Shown in pieces: positions 17,601 through 27,500 of a stretch of DNA of 64,000 nt. The stretch's first letter is position 1. The number at the start of each line of letters is the position of its first letter. The DNA lies in the NCBI RefSeq assembly GCF_009912395.1, contig NZ_WNDO01000002.1, forward strand, positions 124,001-188,000, given 5' to 3'. Source of the DNA: Luteibacter sp. GTDB lineage: Bacteria; Pseudomonadota; Gammaproteobacteria; Xanthomonadales; Rhodanobacteraceae. The notes under the pieces are model-generated. The model had not been told where the DNA came from. It worked only from the letters and a program-made list of their open reading frames with translations, and did no database searches. The position numbers were made by a program, and so were the translations under genes.

Positions 17601-17695
17601 AATCCCTTTCCGACGTCGAAGGTCCGCACACGTTGCAGGCCATCGGCACGGACGCTGATCCCCGCGGTGACTCCCGCGGCCATGTACGAGGCTGA
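14678..17695 (+). CDS. Large tail protein, putative nozzle
   Basis: A 1,005-residue, beta-rich protein beginning MQSYALKGGLDLSTSKAEVNPGTLLDC...NYEVSDRDGYTRIAGFERFDG. This opening, announcing a parameter-poor ring and the phrase GYTRIAGFERFDG, is typical of podoviral tail proteins that follow the adaptor (P22 gp10-like nozzles). A long middle of repeated strands (for example LEVRVKRHADVGHKV-like and PRTVKDAAFGFRLV segments) and YDGSRLLWIRTPVD follow. It should form the tail tube or nozzle through which DNA leaves. Function is inferred from synteny and size. Confidence 0.65.
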   Translation: MQSYALKGGLDLSTSKAEVNPGTLLDCLNYEVSDRDGYTRIAGFERFDGQFRIAEFRSVRMRGELVSGSFLPGDEVITGGHSGFVTSGPRGAGWALYMLCHSRDPWPLELPATITNLSRDGSALVTAADLLPDPVGKQKVVNTARKALADAARPLVGLVPGNPDTPVAGVFWFKNRLYAIRDYPLIWFESAKQWPFRVGDQVTMPGGVYVVIAVHYTSQAYLAGYMVLWPLGQDGKPMTVAPRPGDQVTRPSQYFGFDTAGSAMGELPAAMMGPLSYGDGKATVTSPGESVQPENDDLSVRAYRTPAGLWKATASGWQPVDLKREAQFSSGTSAFGQFISTNIGIGAAPLQSGYKAGSKALLDGVDVTAEVAADDGSGAALTGNVSDELRVTGCELSAIPDTATILGIEVRVKRHADVGHKVEDYIAELIGIDGTSTNKARQVTWDTDETEVVYGGEDDLWGNDNLTPRTVKDAAFGFRLVTQAVDAVPQGAINRVSMQVYYRRRDAAIYVWTGTLDIPVNLVDAQLITGSYVDGDAAGWLVLDIPGASWAPSIGNGMQIRSAPAGGGDLLATVSSGDQPIRLPGWPDLQANRSQYRFLATNYYGMADYEAVYGVSGASPAFTYDGSRLLWIRTPVDPQQDLPRHIARHGASLVLGYYQGAYILSPPGDPLNFRGEDGAASIEIGQHLTNLMPAMGDALLVVGETKTLALHGTDADSYDQQTVSDNRGGIEYTGADIGRLLVADAVGIAAADATQAFGDLSRSYLSMKVQAWLKPRLQAVANGTMPLQQVVGAIAVRSKNQYRLYFRDGYYITGTPTAASGDTPEFTLQRYFATAGDPDMPDQPFPISTVGVGIDDLGRERIFGSFDADANRGYVFEMDHGTTFDGAPYLSYVVLNPLSFSDSVMLKRFDRMFVLGQAEGYAKVRLSRSVNYGVPDGTKAFPFTLGDPLASAGTFPARGVADAPIEGYEVTVRFESLSDVEGPHTLQAIGTDADPRGDSRGHVRG

Positions 17696-17697
17696 CC

Positions 17698-18678
17698 ATG
17701 CTCCCCGCAGATGCAACCTATGGTGGTGGCGGTGCCACCACGACGAAGCCCGCCTCGCCGGTTCCGGCCACGGGCGGCCTGATGACCGCCGCAGCCAAGT
17801 CCACCGCCTCGCCGAACACCGGCTTCGTACCGGCCCAGGCCTCGACCACGACCTACAACCCCGCCACCGCGGGCTCCACCGGTTACACCGCGACGACGGG
17901 AACGGCACAGACCTACGATCCGACCAAGGTCGATAAGTCCGGCACCACGTATGACCCCACGCTGCAGACGGTGCAGGGCAACCAGCTCGTCAGCAATCAG
18001 CTGAACGACCTCACCGCAGGCGACAGCAAGTACATCCAGCAGGCCCGCCAGCAGGGCCAGCAGCAGGCTGCACGCTCCGGCCTGATGACCAGCAGCATCG
18101 CCGCCGGCGCATCGGAGCGCGCGGCCGTGGCCGCCGCTCTGCCGATCGCGCAGGCAGACGCCGCACGGTACGGAACGGTTGCCGACGCGAACCAGACCGC
18201 TACGAACACGGCCTCCCAGTTCAACGCCGGCCAGAAGAACCAGATGACGCAGGCGAACGATGACGCCACCAATCGCGCCAACGAGTTCACCGCCAACGCG
18301 CAGAACAGCACCAGCCAGTTCAACGCCAACAGCCTGAACCAGGCCGGGGCGTTCAACGCTGGCCAGGCCAATCAGCAGGGCCAGTTCAACGCGGGCCAGA
18401 TCAACAGCGGCCTGATGAGCCAGGCGCAGCTCAACGAGCAGCAGTACCAGTTCGACAAGAATCTCAATGCGCAGCAGTCCAACCAGTACTTTGGTTCGCA
18501 GTTCCAGCGGGAACAGCAGATGTCGCAGATCCTCTCGTCGATCTACAACAATTCCAACCTCACCCCCGCGCAACAGCAGCAGGCGGCAGAGAACGCCAAG
18601 GCCATCTTCCAGGGCCTGTGGAGCGCGACCAACAACACGTTCAATGCGGGCGTGCCGCAGGTGTTCACGAACGTATGA
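17698..18678 (+). CDS. Ejection-module protein rich in Gln/Asn repeats
   Basis: A 326-residue protein of very low complexity. Residues 1-90 are Thr/Ala/Gly/Pro-rich. Residues 175-270 repeat short units built on NQAG-x-FNAGQ and SQFNAN (for example FNAGQANQQGQFNAGQ), giving a helical or amyloid-like periodicity. The C-terminus is a Gln-rich helix. It lies after the tail nozzle and before other ejection-type proteins. It may be an internal virion protein released with DNA. No catalytic motif is visible. Confidence 0.65.
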   Translation: MLPADATYGGGGATTTKPASPVPATGGLMTAAAKSTASPNTGFVPAQASTTTYNPATAGSTGYTATTGTAQTYDPTKVDKSGTTYDPTLQTVQGNQLVSNQLNDLTAGDSKYIQQARQQGQQQAARSGLMTSSIAAGASERAAVAAALPIAQADAARYGTVADANQTATNTASQFNAGQKNQMTQANDDATNRANEFTANAQNSTSQFNANSLNQAGAFNAGQANQQGQFNAGQINSGLMSQAQLNEQQYQFDKNLNAQQSNQYFGSQFQREQQMSQILSSIYNNSNLTPAQQQQAAENAKAIFQGLWSATNNTFNAGVPQVFTNV

Positions 18679-19133
18679 CGATTTCCGTTCGCCTCGCCGG
18701 GCTCGAAGATCTGACCCGCCTCGTCATCCTGGGGCGATGCGCTCACGGTGCGAGCAACTATCGCGACGTTCCCTTCAATGCGGCCCACACGCGCGACATG
18801 TTCCGGGGCACCGTGCTGCTCAAGGGGCAGGACGTGCTCATCGCCGAGCGCGCCGACGGAAGCCTTTGCGGCTTCCTGATCGCGATGACCATCGAGTTTC
18901 CGTTCTCGCCGCGCAAGTACGCCACGGACGGCGCCTTCTATGCGGAGCAGGGCGGAGACCTTCTGCTCGATGCTTTCGTCGAATGGGCGCGAAAGAAGCA
19001 TGTCGCCCGCATCGACCTCAGCGTGTCGCAGGACGATCCCGGCGACCGCGTCGACCACCTCTACCAGCGCAAGGGTTTCTCGCGCACCGGTGGCATGTAC
19101 CTGATGAAAATCCCCATGGAGACGAAGCCGTGA
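18675..19133 (+). CDS. GNAT-family N-acetyltransferase
   Basis: From ATG 18675 (overlapping the preceding stop) this is 152 residues. It has the GNAT order of elements: MTISVRLAGLEDLTRLVILG at the start, a central strand VLIAERADGSLCGFLIAMTIE, a helix LLDAFVEWARKKHVARIDLSVS, and a late HLYQRKGFSRTGGMYLMK, in which YQRKGF is the typical motif near the C-terminus. It should transfer an acetyl group from acetyl-CoA to an amine; the substrate is unknown. GNAT genes inside the ejection-protein block occur in other podovirus-like phages. It might modify a virion protein or act on the host. Confidence 0.8.
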   Translation: MTISVRLAGLEDLTRLVILGRCAHGASNYRDVPFNAAHTRDMFRGTVLLKGQDVLIAERADGSLCGFLIAMTIEFPFSPRKYATDGAFYAEQGGDLLLDAFVEWARKKHVARIDLSVSQDDPGDRVDHLYQRKGFSRTGGMYLMKIPMETKP

Positions 19134-20218
19134 GCGCAGTGAAGAAAGCAGTCAAGGGTGTCGCGAATTTCGTGAAGAAAGACTTCAAGCGCGCGACGGG
19201 CTTTGTAAAAAAGTACTGGAAGCAAATCCTGATCGTCGCCGCGATCGTGTTCACCGCGGGCATCGCCACGGTGGGCATTGCGGGGTTCAGTAGCGCCATG
19301 GCCACGGCGGGAGGGGGATTCGCCGGGTTCATGTCGGCGGCAGGATCCACGATGGTCGCCGGCGCGGCCGCGATCGGCGGAAGTGTCGGCATCGGCAGCG
19401 GCGTCACCGCGAGCACGGCGGGTGGTGCGTTCGCTTCTGCCCCTGTCATGGCCGGCGTGTCCAGTGGTGCGGGTCTCACCCTCGGCACCGGTGCGGCCGC
19501 GCAGAGCCTCGGCGCTGCGGCCTCGACGTACGCGCCGGCGGCTGCCTCCGCGGGTGGAGCGGCCGCAGGCGGCGCGGCTGGCGGGGCGGGGACGTTCAAC
19601 GCGCTGACCGGGGCTGGTACGTATACCAGCGCGGGCTCGACGGCCGCGAATGCGGGCTATCTTGCCAACGCGGGCGCCACGGGCTCGCTCGCCGGCACCA
19701 CGGCGAGCGCAGCTGGTACGGGTGGCGCGATCGGCGCGAGCACGGGTGCCACTACCGGAGCGAGCCTTGCCGGCGGAACGGCGACGACGGCATCGCAGCC
19801 CGGTCTCATGTCGACGATGCTCAACAGCAAGCTGGCGACGCCGCTGATTTCCGCAGGCATCCAGGGCATCTCGGGCTACATGCAGGGCAAGCAGCAGCAG
19901 GAGCTTGCCGACGATCAGTGGGACCGCGAGAAGCCGATGTCGTACTGGGGTGTCGGTGCGCGCGGCGATGACAACGGCGGCGGTGCCGTCGCCAGCCCAT
20001 TCGATCCGAACACGACGCTCACTGGCCAGCCCGCCACCTCGCCGGACCAAGGCACGCAGCCGATTCGAGGCGCGAACAACACGAACCCCGCGGCGCAGTT
20101 GAATGCCAGCGCGTACCGCACCGCGCCCAACGGAAACCGTGGGCTCATGGCAGCAGGCTGGGACATGGATTCGGGCCTCCCGGTCGACGCAAACGGCAAC
20201 CCGATCTACTGGAACTGA
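19130..20218 (+). CDS. Ala/Gly-rich internal virion protein, GTG start
   Basis: A 362-residue protein starting at GTG 19130, overlapping the acetyltransferase stop (GTGA). The N-terminus is strongly basic (KKAVKGVANFVKKDFKRATG) and leads into a hydrophobic stretch ILIVAAIVFTAGIATVGIAG (about 33-52). A region of about 200 residues then follows, made almost only of Ala, Gly, Ser and Thr. The C-terminus (DMDSGLPVDANGNPIYWN) is globular. Basic amphipathic plus membrane-seeking segments fit an ejection protein that inserts in the host envelope. Function is inferred from context. Confidence 0.65.
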   Translation: MSAVKKAVKGVANFVKKDFKRATGFVKKYWKQILIVAAIVFTAGIATVGIAGFSSAMATAGGGFAGFMSAAGSTMVAGAAAIGGSVGIGSGVTASTAGGAFASAPVMAGVSSGAGLTLGTGAAAQSLGAAASTYAPAAASAGGAAAGGAAGGAGTFNALTGAGTYTSAGSTAANAGYLANAGATGSLAGTTASAAGTGGAIGASTGATTGASLAGGTATTASQPGLMSTMLNSKLATPLISAGIQGISGYMQGKQQQELADDQWDREKPMSYWGVGARGDDNGGGAVASPFDPNTTLTGQPATSPDQGTQPIRGANNTNPAAQLNASAYRTAPNGNRGLMAAGWDMDSGLPVDANGNPIYWN

Positions 20219-20222
20219 TCCC

Positions 20223-20777
20223 ATGGCGGACGAACGCAAACTCTTCGAAACGATGCTGGCTGGCCTGCTGGACTGGGTGTGGGGGAAGGGACAGGCCGAT
20301 ATCCAGCGGCAGATCCAGCAGGCCACGCCGGACACGCTGGGCACGGTCATCGGGCACATCACCTTCGCGTTGGTGCAGCAGGGTGCGGACCAGGGCCACA
20401 AGGCTGGGCATGACTTCAGCATGGATCTGCTGATGGGCGTCGCGACCGAGCTGATCGAATCGCTGGAGAAGATGGCTGCCGCGATGAACATGCAATTCGA
20501 CGCCCAGGCCGTGGGCTTGCAGGCCCTCACGCAAGCGCTGAACGACTACGCGGACTCCCTGCCGGACGGAAGCGACGCTCAGCGAGAGGCGCAGGAAGCA
20601 CTGAAGGAGGTGAGCCCGCAGGAATTCGACGACGCGCAGTCGACGCTCTCGAATATCGGGCAGCGCAACGGCGTCGATCCGTTCGCGCAGGCGCAGGGTC
20701 AGCCTGGTGCTGCACCCGCAGGCGCGCAACCCGGAGCCGCGCCGCAGGATGGTGGCCTCATGGGAGCAGCACAATGA
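20223..20777 (+). CDS. Putative internal virion/ejection protein
   Basis: A 184-residue protein, largely helical, with KLFETMLAGLLDWVWGKGQ at the start, a central ALVQQGADQGHKAGHDFSMD, and a Gln/Ala/Pro-rich end (AQAQGQPGAAPAGAQPGAA). Its stop overlaps the next ATG. It belongs to the block of helical, low-complexity proteins between the nozzle and the giant polyvalent protein. No recognised family. Confidence 0.6.
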   Translation: MADERKLFETMLAGLLDWVWGKGQADIQRQIQQATPDTLGTVIGHITFALVQQGADQGHKAGHDFSMDLLMGVATELIESLEKMAAAMNMQFDAQAVGLQALTQALNDYADSLPDGSDAQREAQEALKEVSPQEFDDAQSTLSNIGQRNGVDPFAQAQGQPGAAPAGAQPGAAPQDGGLMGAAQ

Positions 20778-21502
20778 ATCGCGCCGTCGGGTACGGGTTG
20801 ATGGGCGCTGCGCAAGGCTTCCTCGGAGGCCTTCAGCAGCAGATGCAGCAGGAACAGGCGGAGATCCGCTCGCAGCGCCTGCTGGCAGCGAAGGCGGCCG
20901 AAGACCGCGCGCTGGAGCAGATGAAGTACCAGTACCAGTCGCAGGCGAACTACGACAAGGTGGTGGCGCAGTTCGCGGCCGACAGCCAGTTGCATGCCCA
21001 AGATAACCAGGCGAAGGCTGAGCTTGAGGACAAGAAACAGACCTTCGACGCACAGCAAAAGGCAATGGATCGCGCCTCGGAAGAGAAGCGCAGTGGTATC
21101 TCCGCCGGCGCCACCATCCAGGCGGCGAAGATCCGTTCCGACGCGGAGTCCACGCCGAAGCCTCGAGGTGAGCAGATCTGGCAGACCCCGGACGGACAGA
21201 ACGTCGTGGTGAAGCCGGGTGACACGCCGCCGGAGAAGGGCAATCTCATCTGGACCCAGGGTGGCAGCGTCGGCGCGCGCGTGCGCGGTGGCACGCCGGG
21301 CATGGGCAGTGCGCTGAATGGCGCCTTCGGTGCCCCCGCTGCTGCGGGGGGATCGGGTGGCGCGGCTGCGGCTCCGCCTCCGGCTGCACCGGGTGCATCG
21401 CAGGACAATCCTCTCGACGCCACCTCGACGTCGGCACCGCCGCCGCCGGGCACGTGGGTTCGCCTGCCTTCGGGCCGCGTCATGCAGATGCCCGGGGCCT
21501 GA
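20774..21502 (+). CDS. Putative internal virion protein with coiled coil and Pro/Ala tail
   Basis: A 242-residue protein. Residues 18-100 are a Gln/Glu/Lys-rich coiled coil (LGGLQQQMQQEQAEIRSQRL). A short globular part (EQIWQTPDGQNVVVKPGDTP) follows, then a Gly/Ala/Pro linker and the end TWVRLPSGRVMQM. It is placed immediately before the giant polyvalent protein gene (3 nt gap) and overlaps the preceding stop. A virion role is inferred; nothing enzymatic is visible. Confidence 0.6.
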   Translation: MNRAVGYGLMGAAQGFLGGLQQQMQQEQAEIRSQRLLAAKAAEDRALEQMKYQYQSQANYDKVVAQFAADSQLHAQDNQAKAELEDKKQTFDAQQKAMDRASEEKRSGISAGATIQAAKIRSDAESTPKPRGEQIWQTPDGQNVVVKPGDTPPEKGNLIWTQGGSVGARVRGGTPGMGSALNGAFGAPAAAGGSGGAAAAPPPAAPGASQDNPLDATSTSAPPPPGTWVRLPSGRVMQMPGA

Positions 21503-21505
21503 TCC

Positions 21506-24500
21506 ATGGCGAACTGGTGGGATCAGTACGACGCCGCCGTGGCGCCCGCGCCGGCACCGACGCCACCTCCGGTCGTGCCCGGTGCACCGGTCGCGGCTGG
21601 TGCCCCGTGGTGGGCGACACTGGAGCAAGGTGCCGCGCAGCAGGAAAACGACCTGGCCGGCAGCATGGCCGCCGGCGACTGGGGCTGGGCGTCGCGTGCG
21701 CCGTCGCCCGGGTCGCTGCCTCCTGGTGCCACGCAGGTGGGCGCTATCGACGACGTGCCACGCCTCGATGCGAGCGGTCAGCCGGCCGCCGTCCCGACCG
21801 ATCAGGACGTACAGGCCTTGCAGCGTGGCAGCGCCGCGATCGCCTATGCCGACCGTGGAGCCGTCGATAGCCCGCTCGTCGGGCCGAGCCGCATCGGCCA
21901 AGCCCTCGCCGCTGCACCGGCGCAGGCGTTCGACGCGCGCTTCGGCAAGGGCACGGCGGCGAGCTATGGCACGATCGATCTCGACCCCGCGACGCAGCCG
22001 GCTGGCCCTGCCTTCCTTTCCGGCGACTGGTGGAAACAGCAGCTCGGCGGCGGTGGTGATGGTGCTGGCTACGGCGAAGGCGCCGGATACCTCATCGACA
22101 ACCCGCTGACGCGCGGGCTTGGCCAGGGCGTCGCCGCAGTCAACGCGGGCGTTGGCGAATTGATGGGGCGCGGCATCTCGGCCGTCAGTCCCGACGCGGG
22201 CCAGTGGTGGCAGCGCGAGGTCATGGCACCGGCAGTCGCGCGCACGCAGGCACTTCAGCCGGCGAGCGATGCAAGTTTCGGCGCGCTCACCACGCAGGCC
22301 CTCGGCAACCTCGGGTCGCAGCTGTCGCTCGGCTCCTTGAGCGGCGGCGTGGGAGAGGCGGCGACGGCGGCCGGCACCGGCCTCATGGGCGCCGCGCGTG
22401 TTGCGCTTACCAGCCCGCAGGCACGCACTGCTGCATTCCTCGGCGCAACGCAGGCGGGCAACGAAGCCGCCCAACTCGAAGCCGAAGGCAAGCCGGTCTC
22501 GGCCGACCAACTCATCACGATGGCATCGACCGCGACTGCGGCGAACCTGGTGCCCATGGCCGGCCGCTGGTCTCTGCCTGCGCGCGTAGCATCCGGCGCG
22601 GCCGTGGGCGAGGCCACGAACGAAGCCAACAACGTCGTGACCGGACGCCCCTTGGGCACCGGTGCTGCGATGGCTGTGGGCTTGGGTGCCGCCCTGGGCG
22701 TGTTGCCGGGCCACCACACCGCATCGTTGGCGGACGAGGGGCGATCGCTCGCCGACCAGATTGCTTTCGGACAGCGCATGGATTTCCTGCGCGACGGCGT
22801 CGCCCGGCAGGATCTCGACGAGCGTATGGGCCAGGTCGCGCAGCAGACCGGCGGTGCCGTCCCCGATGCCGTCGCTCAGCAACTCGCCGCCGCCGTGGCC
22901 CAGGAGCATGGCACCAGCGTCGATGCTCTGCTGCGGGCGCCACGCGGGCCGGCCGAAGCCGGTGCCGCGGCCGCCGACCAGATCCTTGCCGATGCGCACC
23001 AGGCCGTCGCTGCGTCGGCACCTCCGCTTGCCGCGGCCGATGCGCCAGCGATCGCGCCGGACGCCTTGCGCGACGTCGCCCCCCGCGAACCGGCCCTGCC
23101 TCCCGCGCCGACGGGCGCGACGCGCGATGACCTGGTGCAAGCCTGGCGAGACGCGAGCACCGATGCCGAACGCTCGGCGGCCGCGGCGGACATTGCTGCT
23201 TACGACGCGATCACAGGGCGTGGTACGGCGGCACCTACCGCCGGGGAAAGCTCGGCGCGTTCAGGCCCACCGGGGCTGGAAGATGGCGCAGTGGCGCCGG
23301 TTCCCGAAGCAAGCATGCCCCCCGAGACGCCGCTGGCGGTCCGACCAGAGTCACTTTCACTGCAGGATGCGGGTGCCGTTATCGATCGACGTCTCGCCGC
23401 GTTGGACGATTTGGCAGGCAAGCGCCTCGACGAGGCGACGGCGAAAGCCAACGGCAACGAAGCCGGTGAACTGGAAGATCTTCTTCGGGGCGAGTACGCC
23501 AAGCGTCAGCAGGGCGTACGCCTGTCCGAGTCCAATAGCCTTACGGACAACGAACTGGCGCAGGCCGAGGCTCGGCTCAACGAACTCCGTGCTGCCCAGG
23601 AAACGCATCGTCAAGCGATGGCGGCGGACAACCAGGCACGTCAGCTGCGGGACCGCCTGTCGAAGATCGATAGCGATGAGGATCTACGGCAGTTCGCCGG
23701 CCGGCTCGCCGGCGTCGACGAGGGCAGTGCCGCACCGGTTACCGCTCGCGAGCCGGCCACCGCGCCGGACGTCGGCGCGCCGTGGTGGAGATCGCTCGAG
23801 CAGGCCCCGGAGGCCGAGAGCCCGGTCGCGCGTGGCGACGCCCTTGCCAGCCGCGACGTGCCGCCCCCGCCGGCAAACGAGCCGATTACGCCGCTCCACG
23901 TGGAACCCGCGGCGGAAGCCTCCGACCAGCAGTTCCACGCGGCGAACCAGTGGTTCCGCGACAACTTGCAGGGCAAGCAGGTGAGCGCGCCGAACGGCAC
24001 GCCCGTGGTGTTCTCGTCGTCGGGACGCACGAAGTCGCTTTCCACCGGGCGGCGCGACCCCCGCCGTATGGGCATCATTCGTCAGCTGCCGGAACTCGCG
24101 GCACGCGCTCCCGTTATCGAGGAAGCCGCGGATCGCGCCCAGCGCGATGGTGTCGCCTACGCTTATGCGGCGGTGCCGGTGGAGATCGAGGGGAAGACCT
24201 ACGGCGTGAAGATGATCTATCGCGTGGGTCAGGAAGGCGGCCACCGGTTCTATGATTTCCGGGGCTTTGATATGGAAGACCCCGGTGCCGCAGATAGGGG
24301 CCTGGCTGGAGCGCCAGACGCCCAGGGTTCGCCGGGGTCCGAGCCCACCATAGCGCAGCTCCGGGAGGCGTTCAAGAAGCGCCCAGCGTTCTCCGCCGAC
24401 CTCGAGGCCGCGGGCGGTTCGGCGTCGCGCGACCAGGTGCGGCAAGCCGCGACCCGCGCGTGGGGCTCTCGCTTCATCGGCAAACTCGAACGGGAAGGGG

Positions 24501-27500
24501 TGCTCCACGTCATCGATACCGACGAGGCCGTGTCCCGAGGCCTGGCGGCATCGGCGGACGAACTGCGCGGGGTGAAGGGTCTCTACCATGACGGCCGCGC
24601 CTATATCGTCGCGGACCAGGTGCGCGACCTCTCCGACGTTCCCGGCATCGTGCTGCACGAGGCTGGCCTGCACTACGGCTACGACCGCCTGACCACCGAG
24701 GCGGATCGCCTGGCCCTCCGCCGCATGGTGAACCGGGCGATCGCTTCGGGCGACAAGGAAATGGTGAAGGCCTGGCAGCATGCGGAGCGCGTCGGCACCC
24801 CAGCGCGTGCGCTGCATGAGGAAGCGATGGCGTATCTCGCGGAGCACGCGCCTGGCCACGGCATCGTGACGCGCGTCGTCGACGCGCTGAAGCGCGGGCT
24901 GAATCGTGTCGGCATTCCGGTAAGCCTGCTGGAGTCCGACAGCGAAGCCATCCGCCGGACGGCACGCGACATGCTTCGCGCGGCTGCCAGCGGCGAACGC
25001 CCCGCGCGTGCGCGCGTCGAATCGGATGGCGTACAGGACTGGCGCGCATCGCACATCGAGGGCGTGCCGGTCTTCAGTCGCAGCGAGCCGCCGGAGTCGG
25101 AGGCGTTCCGCCGCTTCTTCGATGGGTCGCGGGTGACCGATGACGAGGGCCGCCCGCGCCGTGTGTACCACGGTACGGCGTCGGACCACACGGTGTTCCG
25201 CGACGATGTCTCCGGCCACGCCACGGGTCATGCCACGGCGCCGCTCGGGCACTTCTTCACCGAGCGCCGCGCGCAGGCCGAGCACTACGCGCGAAACGCG
25301 AGCGATGGCGTGCCGGCTGAGGAACGCGTGGTTGATGCGCACCTCGCCATCCGGCGGCCCGCCGAGTTCACGCTGGAGCAGTTGCAGGCGATCGATTCCC
25401 CGGACGAAGCGCGGCAGGTTCGCCGGCGACTCGAGGCTGACGGCTATGACGGCATCCACGTGAAGGACGCCGGTCAGTGGATCGCCTTCGACTCGCGGCA
25501 GATCAAGTCGGCGACCGAGAATCGCGGCACCTACGATCCGACCAATCCCGACATCCGGTACTCGCGCGCACCCGCGGCGCAGGTCCGGCAGCAGGCCGCC
25601 GCGGCGCGCACGTCGATCCTGTCGCACCTCGCCGCCCAGGGGTATGGCCAGGGCGCGATCGGTTGGAGCGGGAACCCCGCCGAGTACGAGGGCTGGCGCG
25701 CTGGGGTCCAGAAGGCGATCGCCAGCTTGTTCGACAAGATGGATCCGGTGCGGCGTGCGGAAGGTGCGATCCGAGATACGACCGGGCAGGACATCCCCGA
25801 CGACGCCGACGTGTATCGCCTCGAAAACCTCATGCACGGCCGCGCGGCGGATCGACTGGACGCGCTGGACCGCACGTCGGTGAAGCCACTGCTGAAGGCC
25901 ATGAAGGGGGCCGGGGTCTCGCCCAAGTTGCTCATGGACTATCTCTACGCGCGCCACGCCCCGGAGCGCAATGCGCGTATCGCGACGATCAACAAGGACA
26001 TGCCGGACGGCGGCTCGGGCCTGACCACGCAGGAAGCGCGCGACATCCTCGCCGGGCGCGCCCCTGGTCCGTACTCCGGCCAGACCATCAGCGCGGCCGA
26101 TGTCCCCAAGCTCCAGGCCCTGGCCGCGCGCGTCGACCGCGTGCGGGATCAGACGATCGCGACGCTGGAAGGATCGGGCCAGATCACGCCGCAATTGGCC
26201 GCCCAGTTGCGTAAGCAGTGGCAGCACTACGTGCCTCTGCGGGGCAAGGAAGGGGAAGCGGAAACGCCGAAGGGCGCCGGCCGCGGCGTCAACATCAAGG
26301 GCAAACCGGTGACGCGCGCCCTGGGCCGCGGCGCCGGTAACGTCGCACCGCCGAACATCCTCGCCGAAATCGTGGGTGATGCGCAGCGCGCCATCATCCA
26401 GGCGGAGAAGGCGAGGGTAGGGCGCGCCGTGCTGAAGCTTGCCGCCGAATATCCGAATCCGGATCTCTGGCAGGTGGAGCCCGTCGACCTCGAGTGGCGG
26501 TTCTCGGAATCCACGGGTGAGGCATACCTCGCGCCGAAGCGCCCGACCAACGATCAGGACGTGCTGACGGTCATGCACGACGGCAAGCCGTACATGGTCC
26601 GCCTCAAGGATCCGCGCATTCGCGATGCCGTGCTGAACCTCGGCGCGGAAAAAGCACAGTGGCTGGTGAACACGTTGGGTCGGTTCAATCGGTGGCTATC
26701 GGCGGTGAGCACGCGGTTCAACCCGGCGTTCACTCCCATCAACGCCCTGCGCGACATGACCCTCGGCATGACCGGCCTCACCGCCGAGCACGGCGCGGCA
26801 ACCGCGGCGGACGCGGCCGCGAACTACCTGCCGGCCCTCCGCGCGTCGTGGCGCGACGCTGCCCACGCTCCGGGCGATGCGAGCGTGCCCGACGCGCAGA
26901 AGTCGATGGACGACTGGGCGCGCGAGTTCGCCGAACGTGGCGGCAAGACTGGGCTGGTGCATTTCAACGACGTCGAGAGCACGTCGCGCGCGCTGGAAGA
27001 CAAGTTCCGCAGCGGCATGGAACTGCTCGGTGAGCTGCGCCCACTGGCCGCGGCGGGGAAGGCGCTGGAAACGCTTCAGCCGATCGCGCACGTGGTGGAA
27101 CTGGCGAACGAAGCGACCGAGAACGCACTTCGCCTGGCGTCGTACGTGGCACTGCGGAAGCGCGGGATGTCCGCGGACCGAGCGGCCGCGTATGCCAAGG
27201 ATCTGACGGTCAACTTCAACCGCAAGGGCCAGTGGGCAGGCGTACTAAACACCCTGTACCTCTTCTACAACGCCAGCGCGCAGGGTGTGCGGCGCAGCTT
27301 GCAGCTGATGCGCAATCCGAAAGTGCTCGGCTTCTTGGGCAGCATCGCCGCGCTCCAGGGCTCGCAGACGGCCCTGCTGATGTCGCGCAAGGGCGAGGAT
27401 GGTGTAAGCGATTGGGACGCTATCCCTGACTGGAAGAAGGAGCGATCGCTCATCATCGCGCTGCCTGGCCAGGGCCACTACTTCGCGCTGCCGATGCCGT

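Noticed and set aside
17698..18678. CRISPR-like repeats
   Set aside because: The repeats are short, in frame, degenerate and protein-coding; no regular spacer structure.
23684..26578. 964-codon open frame on the - strand within the giant phage gene
   Set aside because: A shadow of the polyvalent protein gene; the translation is an Arg/His-rich string without domains.
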